From assembly GCA_001586965.3 (NCBI GenBank), contig LUCW03000362.1, positions 30,001 to 77,500 on the forward strand: 47,500 nt of DNA, given 5' to 3'. Origin of the DNA: Sphaeroforma sirkka (lineage: Eukaryota; Opisthokonta; Ichthyosporea; Ichthyophonida). Positions 1 to 38,307 of this stretch are shown here, piece after piece. The position numbers and the translations under genes were made by a program. The notes beneath the pieces were generated by a model. It worked only from the letters and a program-made list of their open reading frames with translations. It made no database searches and was not told the origin of the DNA. The stretch's first letter is position 1, and each line of letters starts with the position of its first letter.

Positions 1-6788
<6,788 letters not shown>

Positions 6789-9359
6789 CACTTGTTTTGC
6801 CTCTGTGTGCAAGTGTTATGTCTCTAGTCTAGTATGCGGAAGCGAAGCTCGAACATCAGTGTATGGCACAAGCAATGCAGTCCGTCAAAGCATATTAGTT
6901 CTAACGTACCCTATCCACCGCAATTGTATTGCGGGCCTGATGGTAATAAACGAGAATGGTACATGAAGGCGTATGTGTCGTTCGTTATGTGTCTACTACA
7001 GTATATAGTTGAAAACATCGTAACAGTGACCACTCGTTGCTATCTTGCTTGAGACTAGCGATACATATACCTTTGACCCATCTCTATCCCCCGTGAGCCA
7101 TGTGTCATGCTCTCGCGAGTCTGCTCAGGCATTGATCAGATAGGGTTGTCAACTGCTTTGGTTGTTATGCAGAAGTCAGAGTATATATTGCTGGCTTTAT
7201 TGTGACCTCCATGGCTCCAGGCATTTGATTTCAAAAGATTGTCATATTCAACTACTAGGGTCGCAGATCTCTTATAAGCAGATATATATATAGCTATAAG
7301 AAGATATATATAGATATATATATATAGCTGTAAGCAGATTTGGCGGACATCCGGTAAACAGTTTTCTATTTGCCACGACACACAATTGAGCACAGCCATG
7401 GCGTCATCCTTTCTGAATGGTTCAGTACGATGCGTGTGCCGCTCGTACAGTTTTAGCTTGGCGTATTTTGTAGCACGAAAAGCAGTACGAGTCCCGCAAA
7501 AGCGCACTGGCAGTGAGTACAATCAGTATTTCTACGCGAACACCACCAAACGTATAGTCAGTGGTATAAGGTATATGCGATTTCGTACTGTTGTATATTC
7601 GTTTCGGGCAAAAGTAAGCAGTATTTAACGTGTAGGGAATCCCCTTTAATGTAACCGAAGACGGCCCGATTTTAGAAGGGGGGGGGGTTATATAGTAGGC
7701 ATTTATGCTCTGGTTGCTTGTGTAGACTTTCTGATTAGCATCTTTATCGCGCACAAAACATACGGTTTACACATACCATAGCAACCTGGGCGCGCTCGGA
7801 AACCTGCAGATGTGTATTGCAACCCTCATGACAAACTGGTATACAATTGCGATACCTCACCGTTCCTGCACCTTCTCTGCTGTGGAGCAACATGCATGGT
7901 GACATACAATGGCGCCTCAGACGTGCCGGTGAAAATGAACAAAGCTCAACATATCGCCGAATCGAGCTCAACTTATAGACTATATAACCCCTTGTCCGTA
8001 GCGCCTATCTGCGTAGTAGCTACAGAACATCACGATTCGGGCTGAATTATGGGTGCATAAATAGTGCGACTAACTCCTGATTGATCAGTGTGTTTGGGTC
8101 CCCGGCAAGTCCGTTCTTCGGCTGTACTTTTGTCACACAAGGTGAGCCTCGAGCGTGGGTAAGCAAACTTTAAACCTAAGGTGAATATGGATAGCAGTCT
8201 TGCGAGTACAGCACTTGCGGATTCAAAGCTTAGGATATCGTCTTCTGATCTCGTACGTTTGGGCTGACAGCCATAACAAGTAAGGGACGCTACAAGTCTC
8301 GCATTTAGATTTGCTAGTGCCATACTCTCGGTTGTTTGTACTGGGGAGTATAGCGTCTTTGTCTTCTGTTGGCAGGTCAAAGAGTGCGGGTACTCCCATC
8401 ATCGGCTCACTACAGTGTAACACCCCTAGTTGCGACATTGAGCTTTTAATGATTACCAGTCAGCAGAGTGTGGTCTCCCTTGTGGTACATCGAGGGTGAG
8501 TGCGTCACGGGATGAGCCGCACATCCATCAGAGCGGCCATCGTGGTTGTAATCTGTGACGGGATGAAAACATCACACAAACACATTTAAGTCCCAACATT
8601 GGTGTGGGCTGTATGAGAACATTACACAAATACATTTGATCTTAACATTGGCGTGGGCTGTATGAGCAGGCCTCGGAGATCTTCACAGTGGATGTGTTGC
8701 GCTACATCAATTTATATTGTGCTCGAAAATCTCGAGACATCCAGATTTTCATGTATTGTTTTAAGTGCGCTGTGTGAATTTTGCAATACAAAAATGCGTA
8801 GAAAGGGATGGAAAATATTGGCGAAAACCCGTTATTCAGTGCTAAAGCAAAACGGAGTATTTAATTTTGGTTCTAACGTTCCAATTGAATCGATTGCGCT
8901 GGATGTTGGCAGATGGTGTTGAGAAGTAAAGATAGCTCAGAGACACCCGCATATGTATTTGAGCAGACAAGATGTGTTGAACTGCACACACAAACACAGA
9001 CACCCACAGCCGCACGAATACGATATCTAATCTGCAAGTCATATTGGCACTCCAGCCAGCCACACCTCAACCTACACGCTTACCACAGGGCTATTAACAC
9101 AGACCCTGGTATAATGGCATACAGCAACAGATCATCACACATACATACACAGCAACAGATTGCCACCTCCACTCAGAACCTCTGCGCTTATCACATATAC
9201 GAATCCTTTGTGCATTCCACATCGATTAACAAACGCACAACCATACATACATACATTTATGTATGTATACATACATACTTATATGCATGTATACATACAC
9301 CGCCACAACACCACATAAAGACGCATATCACCACAAATACAATCTCCGCGCAAATTAGG
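6789..9359. other. No recognised gene between kinase and coilin
   Basis: After the kinase stop at 6788 there is no reading frame I recognise. Several open stretches with plausible splice sites exist: plus strand 7812-8045; plus strand 8311-8498, ending at CGAGG|GTGAGT; minus strand around 7775-7805, between CTGCAG and GTATGT. None joins into a known protein. Kinase 3' UTR, missing coilin 3' exons, or an unknown gene are all possible. Short TA-rich hairpin-like sequence lies at 7283-7335. Confidence 0.5.
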
Positions 9360-12300
9360 CTACGTGTGACACACCTCATCTTCCATGCCTTCCACAGCAC
9401 CATCAACAGCAAACTCGTCACCCATGTCAAATCGATCTCTTGGTTCATCGGAGTGGTAGTACCAATTGTCGGGGTCGGCATACGGGTTGATGTGTTTGTT
9501 CTTGTTGCCATTGTAACGCAACTTCAGCACTGCTGTATCGTTGGCAACATCGTATTCGGTTACTGTTCCCTCCTGAGGGTAGATGGAATAAGGAAGTGTG
9601 AGACCAATTTAGATCGTTCGATCCCTCTACCCTTTTCGAACTTGACTTGTGGTAGAGTATGTGACCTATGTACAGGCTGCACTACGGGCGTACATGACTT
9701 TTTGTGCGCATAACATTGCGTATTACGACACGAAAATGCGGCACATAGTGTCTTCCAGATCCAACACTCAATTGCGATGCATGCATATGAATTCGAAGTG
9801 AAAACTTCACATTCGAATTAAAGATGTCGATGGAGTAATAAACGTAGAGGCACAATTGGGAGAACCCCGACGTGAATCTTTTCAATGCTGTGAGATATAA
9901 ACTTTACCTTGAATTTGGATAGTCCTGGACAATAGTTAGCATCCATCTCCATTATCTGTGTGTGGAAACAGGCACAAATGTGTCAGCTATTCGATCAAAT
10001 TCCTATGAGTGGATGGTATTTATAGGTGTACATCGATACACGAAGCATGAGCATTTGCAAACTGACACATTGCCGATCGGCCCAATGAGCACGATACAAC
10101 GTAATGTGGAAGCACGTTCTACAGAATGCGCAAAGATATTTCATACTTGAACTAAAACACAACATATAATTCATGTACCTATATCGAGCACATCCCGTTC
10201 CCAAAATGAACAAGCTTCAATACGACAAATCCGTGCAAGCGAGATCGAGTTCGGACATATTAAAGAATAGAGACGATTACGACAACATGCCTAGTGTGAA
10301 TAAGGTGAATAAAAAACCTCTGTATTCAACACAGTAGCAAATGATCGACACCCTACAGTGATGGTCTAGTTCAGGTATCACCTAAGCGCTGAGAAACAAA
10401 GGTATTATTACAAAGTGAACATTCGTACGCAATACATCTCGAAACGTCGATGCAAGTGGTTTTAAGCAAGCATTCAACAGGTGGCTAACAAATACAAAGA
10501 ACAATTACGCTAGGTGGAGGCAGGTGTATACGAATACCTCGTACTTCAGCATCAGTAGATTATATAGCGGTACAAACAGTAGTGTGCACGAACAGTCTCA
10601 TGTGGAAATTTATGTATCAAAGAGAATGATGATTTTGCTTACACATTCCCATCGCCAATAAAGCGCTATAATATATACACTAAATTAGCCCCAATTTATG
10701 AAGTAAATAGAACTTACACACACGTACTAGCACCATCTCTCATAAGCATTTAATGAATCCATTCAAATGCATGAGGCACATACTCTGGCAACAACCGCGC
10801 ACACGTTTCATCCAAAAATACCTACTACGCCCCTCTAGAAAATACGTATCCCTTTCACACGCATTCAACCTTTTCACTCCACTAAAGCACGCAGACCACA
10901 CAACAACTACAAAATACCAACCTCCACAAGCACCCACAAATTGTTCTCATTTTGTACACACACATACACACCTTGAACACCAAAACATCCCCTTTGCGTG
11001 GTTTGCCTTCTAATGCAGGCAGTTTGTCGTAGACGACTCTCGGCTTCGTATGCACACCACCATCACCAGCATCAGCAGTGTTCTCCCATAGCCCATCCCT
11101 ACTTGTTGCTGCAGTCGATACCGGTATTTCCGTAGTCAAAACCGGGATCACCGTACCGCTCAACCCACCGATCATCCCTTTGCTCGAACGCAATGACGAG
11201 TACTGTGTGTTTTCTTTGCTTGTATCACTGGACATGCTTCCCTCCGACCCAACCTCCTTCGCAGTTACAGCGACTTCCTTACTACTAGATATGCCCTGTG
11301 TTGCTGCCGTGAAGCGTGTGTGGGGCGCTTCATCAGACCCGCGCATGCCTATGTCGTGTTGTGTGTTCTGATTCGCCCCCTTCTCGTTGGATGTATTAAT
11401 CGCTGGTTGATCACTTGCCAGAGTATCCTCTGTGGCTTCGAATCGTGCCTTCTTGGTCTTGTGACTTCTCTTACTGCTGCGTTTCCGCTTCTTGGACTTC
11501 TTCTCCTGCGTCCCCTCGCTATTACACTCCGTCGCATCTACACTACTCACTGCCACATCTACATCAGGCACTGCAGTACTACACACACCCTTGCTCGCTT
11601 TATCTTTCTTCTCTGTATCAAACAGCTCATCAGAAGTATTCGTGGCCACCTCCAATTGTTTACTTTGTGGTATCGCATCATCCTTCATCTCACTACCAAC
11701 CGCAGCACTCTCGCCAATACTCGCCGCTTCATCCCCGTCAACTGCTTTGTTGGTTTTCTTCGACTTCCTGCTTCGCCTCCGACACTTCTTAGCACCCGCT
11801 GTAGGGTTGTCCCCAGCCGTTTCTGTACCAGCACTGGCCTCGTTGGTAGTCGCATCGGTATTCCCTCCTTCTGTGTCATTTATACCCTCGCCTTCAGTAT
11901 GATTTATCGTACAACTGACCACATTCCTAGCCATATCAACCGCACTTACTCCCTGCTCTATACTTTGTTCAACAGGACTACGTACGTGTGGTGTAGTAGT
12001 TTCATTGGTAAGCGACTTTGTTCCTTCTGCTAAGGGCATATCGGCGGTATGAGTGCTAGCTGTGTTTGTCTTTGTCCTTTTGCGACCCCTTTTGCGTTTG
12101 CCCTTTAGCTTCTCCAACGCATCCGCTTGATCACCACCAGCTAATAGTTCACTATCTACGGCGTTACTGCCATGTGTGTCTATGCTTTGTGAACCACTTC
12201 CGCTCATCGCATGTTCAATACTCGCAACCGCCAATGAAGGGATGAGTGTAGAGGGTGCCAATTGAGGCCCAGGTGTGCACTCTTTGTTCTGTGAGGTATT

Positions 12301-12804
12301 GTGTCGTGCTGAAATTCTCGGGCCTTTGATCGTATGGAGCGTTTGTGTGAGTGTGTCTGCTTCTGTATCTGCTATGCCTAGTAGTTGTGTTTCACGTTCG
12401 TGAGGATGCGCCTGCAGTTGCACGATATCAAACTGCACCAAATCACCGTCACGTAGTAACGTAGTCGGCTGATAAGGTGGCAACAAGTAGCCATCCATTG
12501 ACAAGGACATGCGTGCGTTACTCACTGCATCTGTGCCCCGTCCCCTCTGATACAGTTGAGTTACATACTGCGATGGTGGTGTAGCGCTGCCGTTTTGGCT
12601 ATCATGTGTATTTATATTCTGATGCTCGTGAGCTGGTGTACTGTGTGTGATATGAGAAGAGACAAAATCTGCATAGATAGACGCTGCAAGCGTGCTTATT
12701 GTGTTGTACAGCTGTGCGTCGACTATGTGCCACTGTTTGATATGTGTATTGTTTACTATCCCACGTAAGCGCACACGTACATCCCGTGGTACATGTTGGT
12801 CCAT
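9360..12804 (-). CDS. COIL: Coilin (Cajal-body scaffold protein)
   Basis: Minus-strand exons: 12804-10972 (611 codons from ATG), 9955-9908 (16 codons) and 9572-9375 (66 codons), all phase 0 with GT-AG introns. Beyond 9375 the frame either stops at TAG 9362-9360 or splices at GAG|GTGTGT to an unseen last exon. The first ~125 residues match the coilin N-terminal domain, best seen in DGYLLPPYQPTTLLRDGDLV (coilin GGLLPP...LVRDND). A long disordered, acidic and Ser/Thr-rich middle follows, with basic clusters KGKRKRGRKR, KKCRRRSRKSKK and KKSKKRKRSSKRSHK that look like nuclear or nucleolar signals. The C-terminal part starts with YDKLPAL and GDVLVFK, then MDANYCPGLSKFKEGTV, matching the coilin Tudor-like domain (human IAFKLLELTSSYSP, then DYKEGRI). 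Coilin organises Cajal bodies for snRNP and snoRNP maturation in the nucleus. The final strand of the Tudor-like fold, usually near PRLI, is not found. Confidence 0.85.
9375..9955 (-). CDS. COIL: Coilin Tudor-like domain exons
   Basis: Minus-strand exon 9955-9908 lies between CACACAG and GTAAAG and encodes IMEMDANYCPGLSKFK. Exon 9572-9375 lies between CCCTCAG and GTGTGT and begins EGTVTEYDVANDTAVLKLRY, then NPYADPDNWYYHSDEP. The alternation of hydrophobic strands and the KFKEG junction match plant and animal coilin C-termini. The small 48-base exon is easily missed by gene finders. Confidence 0.85.
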
Positions 12805-13807
12805 ATTGGCTAGCTAATAGTTCTGAGATATCAAGCCGTGAGTGCGTATTGGGTAGAAATTTGAACTGAAAAATCTCAGCTCTGGAGTTTAGTATATATG
12901 TAGCTTCTTGTCTTATTGAATATTATTTTGCTTGTAGCAACTACCTGTTAATCGCACAAGTTAGCCTCAATTCAACCAAGTCCGTCGAGACCCCAGCCCT
13001 CGCACCTACTTGTAAACTCTTGACGATATTGAATGAAGCTAGCTATATGCTATGTATAAACATACCTAGGTATGATGTATATGTATATATACATTTGTGT
13101 TATACTTATTTATATGCATCATCTCTAATTACATGTATCATAATATTTACACATGCATCACTATCGTGTCACTGACTTTCAAAGTATTGTGCTGGCGTGT
13201 TTGCCCTCTGTGGGGTCGTATGAATTTAACGCATTTCTCATCAATTCCATGAGAATTTCGTAAAAAAATATATTCAAGCATTTCCATTGGCTATCAAAAG
13301 CCCGCCAAAACCCTCAGACACCCTCTCGAAACTTAGTTCCTATTTTTAAGAAAGTGTTAACGACTAAACGCTTTTAAAAGTCTCCCAAGGTCGATAGCGT
13401 ATTTTATGACCTATATAATATGTACATACATACATATATACTACATAACTATGTATGATACGACAATGAACGGTGCACAGTATATGCATACTAGATAGCT
13501 ATGTTATAACAATAGTCAATGAATGTGTATTTTATATCTGGGAACTGATATGAGATGGCATACCTTATGTATGGTCATCACTTACGTGTTCATACACCGC
13601 ACGGTACCTTGGCACGGCCGCATGCGTAGTGCTTGTTGAAAGCAATCTAAAATGAGCACACGTTAAGACTGTAGACTATTCTGGTGGCCACTACATAACC
13701 ATTCGCCTCGATCTGCAGATGTTATATAACCCACTATCGCAGTATACAATACTATCGTTTCTTATTACAGTTCTAAATACTACGTACATGCGTGAGCATA
13801 TGCAAGT
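12805..13807. promoter_or_regulatory. Divergent intergenic region, coilin / MCM9
   Basis: About 1 kb separates the two start codons, which point away from each other. The DNA is AT-rich with several TATATA stretches (for example 13076-13092 and 13416-13440). No defined promoter element can be fixed by eye. Shared control of two nuclear genes is an inference from geometry. Confidence 0.5.
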
Positions 13808-33216
<19,409 letters not shown>

Positions 33217-33218
<2 letters not shown>

Positions 33219-33222
33219 TAAA
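33217..33222 (+). terminator. Candidate polyadenylation signal overlapping the MCM9 stop
   Basis: AATAAA begins inside the TAA stop codon of MCM9 (33216-33218). It is the only canonical signal seen right after the gene. Whether it is used cannot be told from sequence. Confidence 0.4.
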
Positions 33223-35655
33223 ACATAATAAGTTCACTCAAGGCCAAATGCATATGGTTATCATATTTAGATTTCGGGTGTAATATTCTCTTCGAATCAA
33301 CGTACTTCATTTAATATCCTTCATCTTCTAACAATTCTCCACAGTACAGCTAGCAGCTTGTTTTTAATTTGAAAGGTAGCTTTACATGCAGCAGGTCTTC
33401 AGTCCAAAAAGTCAAGAGACTGCCGCTGGAATCGCATTAAACTACTCGCTGTCTCTCATTGCCACGGACAAGTATAAATAAATTTTTAGATTCATTCCGA
33501 TGAGATTGTAGACCTGTACCCCTATGTTGGCTTCTAAAACAGAAATCCATCCGTTATTATTATCTTGAGGGGGGCGTCGCTTCTCTGAAATAGCGATTTA
33601 GTGTATATCAGAGTAACTAAAAATTATCAGCGAGTTACAGAATGTTTAATAAAAACTGGGTACAAGAATATTTGGGTTTGATGAAATCAAAGGCGCATTG
33701 ATCGATACTTACCGTCAAATCGAGCACCGCTCACCAATAACACATTTGTACTTTATACATACATGTATGCAAATAGGCAGCATGATCTATATGACAAACC
33801 ATCATGTATGCTACGAGTGGGTTTGCCCGTATATTACGGAAACTATATTGTGCAATTTAAGCCCTTTTCAGTTTGAAGGATACGCCTTCCTTAAAGATTA
33901 CTTTACGAAAATATCTTCACTTCGAGCGAAACCTTCGTAGTTGTCTGCAGCAAATGTTGCTGCTCAGAAACAGCTGAAATTTGTCCGTTCGTAATATTGC
34001 CACAAATAGTTCAGAATGTTGACCTCTGGTACTATACACTACAGGATTGCATATCAGGGCCAGTTGTAGTTAAATGAGGAATCCTCAAACGAAAGTGATG
34101 GTTCTATTTGGATGTCTCTGAAACGCGAACGCGCCATTGCATTGAAAGAAAATAGGGATATTTTGCATGTTTTGATTTAGTTTTGCCTTGTCAGACTGCA
34201 TTGTCAAACTTAACATGTGGATGAAGTATAACAAGGCCATCGAAAACTTCAGGGGGAAAGGCTCAAATAAATTAACGGCTATGTTCAAAATATAGGTGAC
34301 TCGGCATTCGATTTCAAGCGTGTTTAGAGAAACCCTGGGTGAACACAATATCCTATTCACATCTAGATGGTTCAGATGCTCTATGGAGTGATTGACGTCC
34401 TTTATTTCGGTCCAAAATTAGGCATACAGGAAATGAATTTTCACTGTTACTTTTGGCAAGTAGAAGCATACTTTTTTTAATAGAAAAGGGGTATGGCAAA
34501 CTGTGAGAGGCATTGACAGTTGACTATCAATGCGTTGGCAATAGATCTGAGACAAATTTCGGAATGGACTAAGTAACAGAGTTTATTAGTAGGTGGCTAT
34601 TAGTACTAGTCGCGGGTAATAAATGCAGTAGATACTCCACTGTATTTACTCAATCACTAATGCATTCAAAGATATAGGACAATCAATGACCGCATCAAGA
34701 GTAGCCTCTTCGCCCTAGCCATCGATGCATTCAAGGCTGGAAAGAAAACGTGCAAAAATGCTATTCGTAGATCATCTGGCACCAGTGTTAACTAGACATT
34801 GTACGGTATGGCATCAGGACAGTACCAATGTTATCGCAGTTGCTGTGACGTCGAAAAAAATAATTCAAGTCTACGTGTCACGACTTACAGGCGACTAGCG
34901 TTACGCGAGTCGTAAACGATTCAGAAGCAGTGTAGGTAAACGGTAAAAAATATATTATGGCACTTAAAAGTGTTCTGTATAGAGTTTGTCATACTGATTA
35001 TGTGAGGGTTTACCCTGGTCAACCCAAGTGATTGAATACTAGCACAAACTCCATCAATATATATAACTGAGAGTAGACATATTCCCTTTATAAACAGTTG
35101 ATGAGGTAATGGTTACAGTCAGGACTTCAATTTAAGTTAACAGACCTGGCTCACTGCCATACATTGCAATGTACAACAAGTATTTTGAAGTCATCACTTT
35201 GTATATACTTAAAAGTCGGTTGAAACAACCCCTAGTTGCACACTACAACTAGCTTTTAGATGACTACTATGTTTGAATTTCCAAGCCGAAGTATGGTTTG
35301 CTGCGGAAGATGGCGTTCACGAGCACCGACTGGTACAGAATCAAAGCACAGTGATATTCAATACAAGGCCTTGGCAATATTTTTTGGCAAGCCGTCGTCA
35401 ATACACGAATGATGGCTGCTGAAGTGGAGGGACAAATTAAGAGTGTGCGAGCACTTCGAAAAGTACTTTTCTATTGGCAGGGCACGTAAGCTCAAAAATT
35501 GGGCTCATCACCCACTACTAAAATAGTTAGTACCTAGATAACCCGGAGAGATCTCAGCTACGTGTTTATACTGGACTGGCACAATAATATAAATGGGTTT
35601 ATATAGGTCTCTGCAAACAAAGAAAGCTCCAATTTTCAACGGACTGCGTGATTAT
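33223..35655. other. Intergenic region without recognised gene
   Basis: AT-rich sequence with only short unrelated open stretches (for example 33698-33940). No microsatellite longer than about 20 bases is seen, unlike the introns. It may be largely decayed transposon sequence, but I could not show this. Confidence 0.5.
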
Positions 35656-36581
35656 GATTGAAAAGAAAAAACTCAGCGTAGGTGTTAAGGCAGTAGCACA
35701 AATCATTAAATCACAAGAGCGATCGTTGGAAGACAATTTGTATACAGCGGTGTTGTCAAATTTACGGCTAGACGCTACCATGCCCCTCGAGGTACAATTA
35801 CAGAGACTTGAACTACAGATATAGTTCCTGAGGCGAGACAACATCCTAACGCCTTAGAGGTACATCGCAACTATGGGTACTTGCGCTTATATGACAAGCA
35901 GCAGGTGCAACGTTCTATAGGGACACGCTTTGTCTTCATCCCAACTGGAGAGACTATTCAGTGGAGATGCATATTTTTTTAGTTCGCATTGATAAAGCGG
36001 AGACTGACCATAAAATCCACCTAAACCAATAGATATTCTAAGTCAAGCGCGATCTATGTCACATGCACGTGCGGAAGTAGACCAACGAGCGTACCCACAC
36101 GCCGCGCCGGTATTGAGTTCATTCAAGGGTCGGTCGTGTGACGAGAAGCAACTACCGCCAGAACTGGAACATAAAATTCGTCGCCCGAAATATCGCAAAC
36201 CAGTTGCAAGCAACAGGTCGGCAGCACCAAGACAAGCAACATCTGGTCATACGCGTCATCACTATGTTAATCTACAGATAAATGAACAACCCATGCGAAC
36301 ACTCATTGATACGGGCCCAAAGCGCTGAGCCATCAATCAGCCATCATACTATTACCGAGAACATACTCTGCTTCTCCCATACAGCTAGAATTGTGACGAA
36401 AGAAGATAGTACATTTCGGCAGACCCGCTATTCATTCACAGTCAGATCAACCTGTTTCATTGACGATAAGCCTACATTTAGTAACAGGGAGCAAATATTC
36501 ATTGACAAAGAATTGAAAGGTTTTAGGGCTTGCCACTCATCTGACACATCGTGTCTACTTGATTCGGCTCATCCTTTTTAG
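35656..36581 (+). pseudogene. Decayed retroelement gag/protease relic
   Basis: A 56-codon open stretch at 35656-35823 (start MIEKKKLSVGVKAVAQIIKS) is followed by a broken region. A second frame at 36056-36328 ends HHYVNLQINEQPMRTLIDTG, which resembles a retropepsin active site, followed by a frame change and stop. The open frame at 36282-36581 continues in another phase. No reverse transcriptase follows. The pattern fits an old Ty3/gypsy-like gag-protease fragment with several breaks. Confidence 0.6.
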
Positions 36582-36768
36582 CAGTCTTGCGTGCATATCA
36601 GTCAGACAGAATCTTATTTTAAAAGCTATGCACCTGTCAGATCAGAGATATCCTTGATAGGAATTGTGGCAAACATTGTCTACGAAGAATGCCTTTGTCT
36701 GCTTTACCAGTAATAAGTCGTTCTACCTCTGTACCTCCTCGGCACTAAAACCCTAAACTCTAAATCGT

Positions 36769-37632
36769 CTCAAATAGGTCCAAGTAAATGAGTCATATTA
36801 AATACTCAGGCTATTGGAGCCATCAATGTGAATTTAGCACACTTTGGAAATATTGGAAAAAGAATTTGTATAGAATTATTTTAAAAACAAATAAAAACCA
36901 AAATGGTATCTCATTTGATCTTGATATTTTAGACTGACTGGAGGCCGTATTTCTACATAGCCCCCAGTAGCTTTTAGGACTACAGACGTACGTGAAGGTA
37001 CGATCTAATTTGTAAAGCGAAAACCAAAGTAAAACGGTTTTTATGTACCTATATGTACGAATTCAAGACTCAAGTTGTATTCTATTTCGTTTAGTACTTG
37101 GTCCAGTAGCCATTTCCGATGTAGGCGCCTTACGTTTACTACTTGGTAAGGTAATAGCCAAAGGTTGCTTTTTAAGTCAGCTAGAATTTAGCTGTGGTAG
37201 CTTGTGTAAGAATGATCGGGACTGCCTCTTGGTAAGAGCCTTAATATCCTCGATCACACAGGACGCAAGCTACCACTGCTAAATCCTAACTGACATAAAT
37301 TGTATCTTAGATTTTATAGCATAGTTTAAATCATAGAAGTATCCATCAAAATTTACATTAGTAGATGTAGTATATATACTAAATTTTATAATCTCTGAAC
37401 TACTACTCACAGGTTTTGGTCTTCCCGCCAAGCTCCAAAATCCAATAAGTCTCAGATGGAACTTTATTTATATCAGCTAATGTATCAACTTGACTTACGT
37501 TCTTATGTCAATCTGTCACGGACACTTAGTACTTCTAATGAAAATTATTCAATAAAGAACAGCGTCCTGTGTGATCGAGGATATTAAGGCTCTTACCAAG
37601 AGGCAGTCTTACAGTCCCGATCATTCTTACTA
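36769..37632. repeat. Scrambled, older LTR fragments
   Basis: Pieces related to the 37633-38228 LTR lie in mixed order. 36769-36957 is the first ~190 LTR bases inverted, ending TTCTACA. 37194-37264 is an inverted late segment. 37265-37358 is the direct LTR end, finishing TTTACA. 37359-37630 is a direct middle-to-late segment, ending CATTCTTAC. Segments 37194-37262 and 37561-37630 form an inverted repeat. Divergence from the intact LTR is clearly higher than between the two intact LTRs. Confidence 0.85.
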
Positions 37633-38228
37633 TGTAGAAATACGGCCTCCGGTCAGTCTAAAATATCAAGATCAATTGAGATAATACATTGGTTTTTATT
37701 TGTATTTTAAATAATTTAGTACAAGCTCTTTTTCCAATATTTCCACAGTGTTCTAAATTCACTTTGATGGCTCCAATAGCCTGAGTATTTGGTATGACTC
37801 ATCTACTTGGACCTATTTGAGACATTAGTAGATGTAGGATATTATAAACTAAATTTTATAATCTCCGAACTACTACTTATAGATTTTGGTCCTCCCGCCA
37901 ATCACCAAAATTCAATAAGTCTTTTTCTTTTTTTAACTTTTCTTCAGATGGAACTTTATTTATATCAGCTGATGTATTAACGTGACTTACGTTATTATGT
38001 CTATTTACAAATTAGGCAAGTGGTCATGAACACTTAGTACTTCTAGTGAAAATTATTCAATAAAGAACAGCTAGAGGTACGCCCTGTGTGATCGAGGGTA
38101 TTTAGGCTCTTAACAAGAGGCAGTCCCGATCATTCTTACACAAGCTACCACTGCTAAATCCTAACTGACTAAATTGTATTTTAGTTTAATATAGTTTGAA
38201 ACCTAGTAATTTTCCATCGAAATTTACA
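37633..38228 (+). repeat. 5' LTR
   Basis: Starts TGTAGAAATACGGCCTCCGG and ends CATCGAAATTTACA. It contains AATAAA at 38059-38064 as a likely polyadenylation signal, and a T-rich stretch TTTTTCTTTTTTTAAC before CTTCAG. Confidence 0.95.
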
Positions 38229-38307
38229 TATTTTTCAGTTATTTAGTAGTTACAGTAATGTACTGCTTCTAGACTGTCTGACATCGATTTACTATCCAGC
38301 AAATACT

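Noticed and set aside
8913..9713. 266-codon plus-strand frame
   Set aside because: It overlaps the coilin Tudor-like exon on the other strand and has no recognisable domain.
11320..12033. 237-codon plus-strand frame and others over the coilin exon
   Set aside because: Antisense to the well-supported coilin reading frame.
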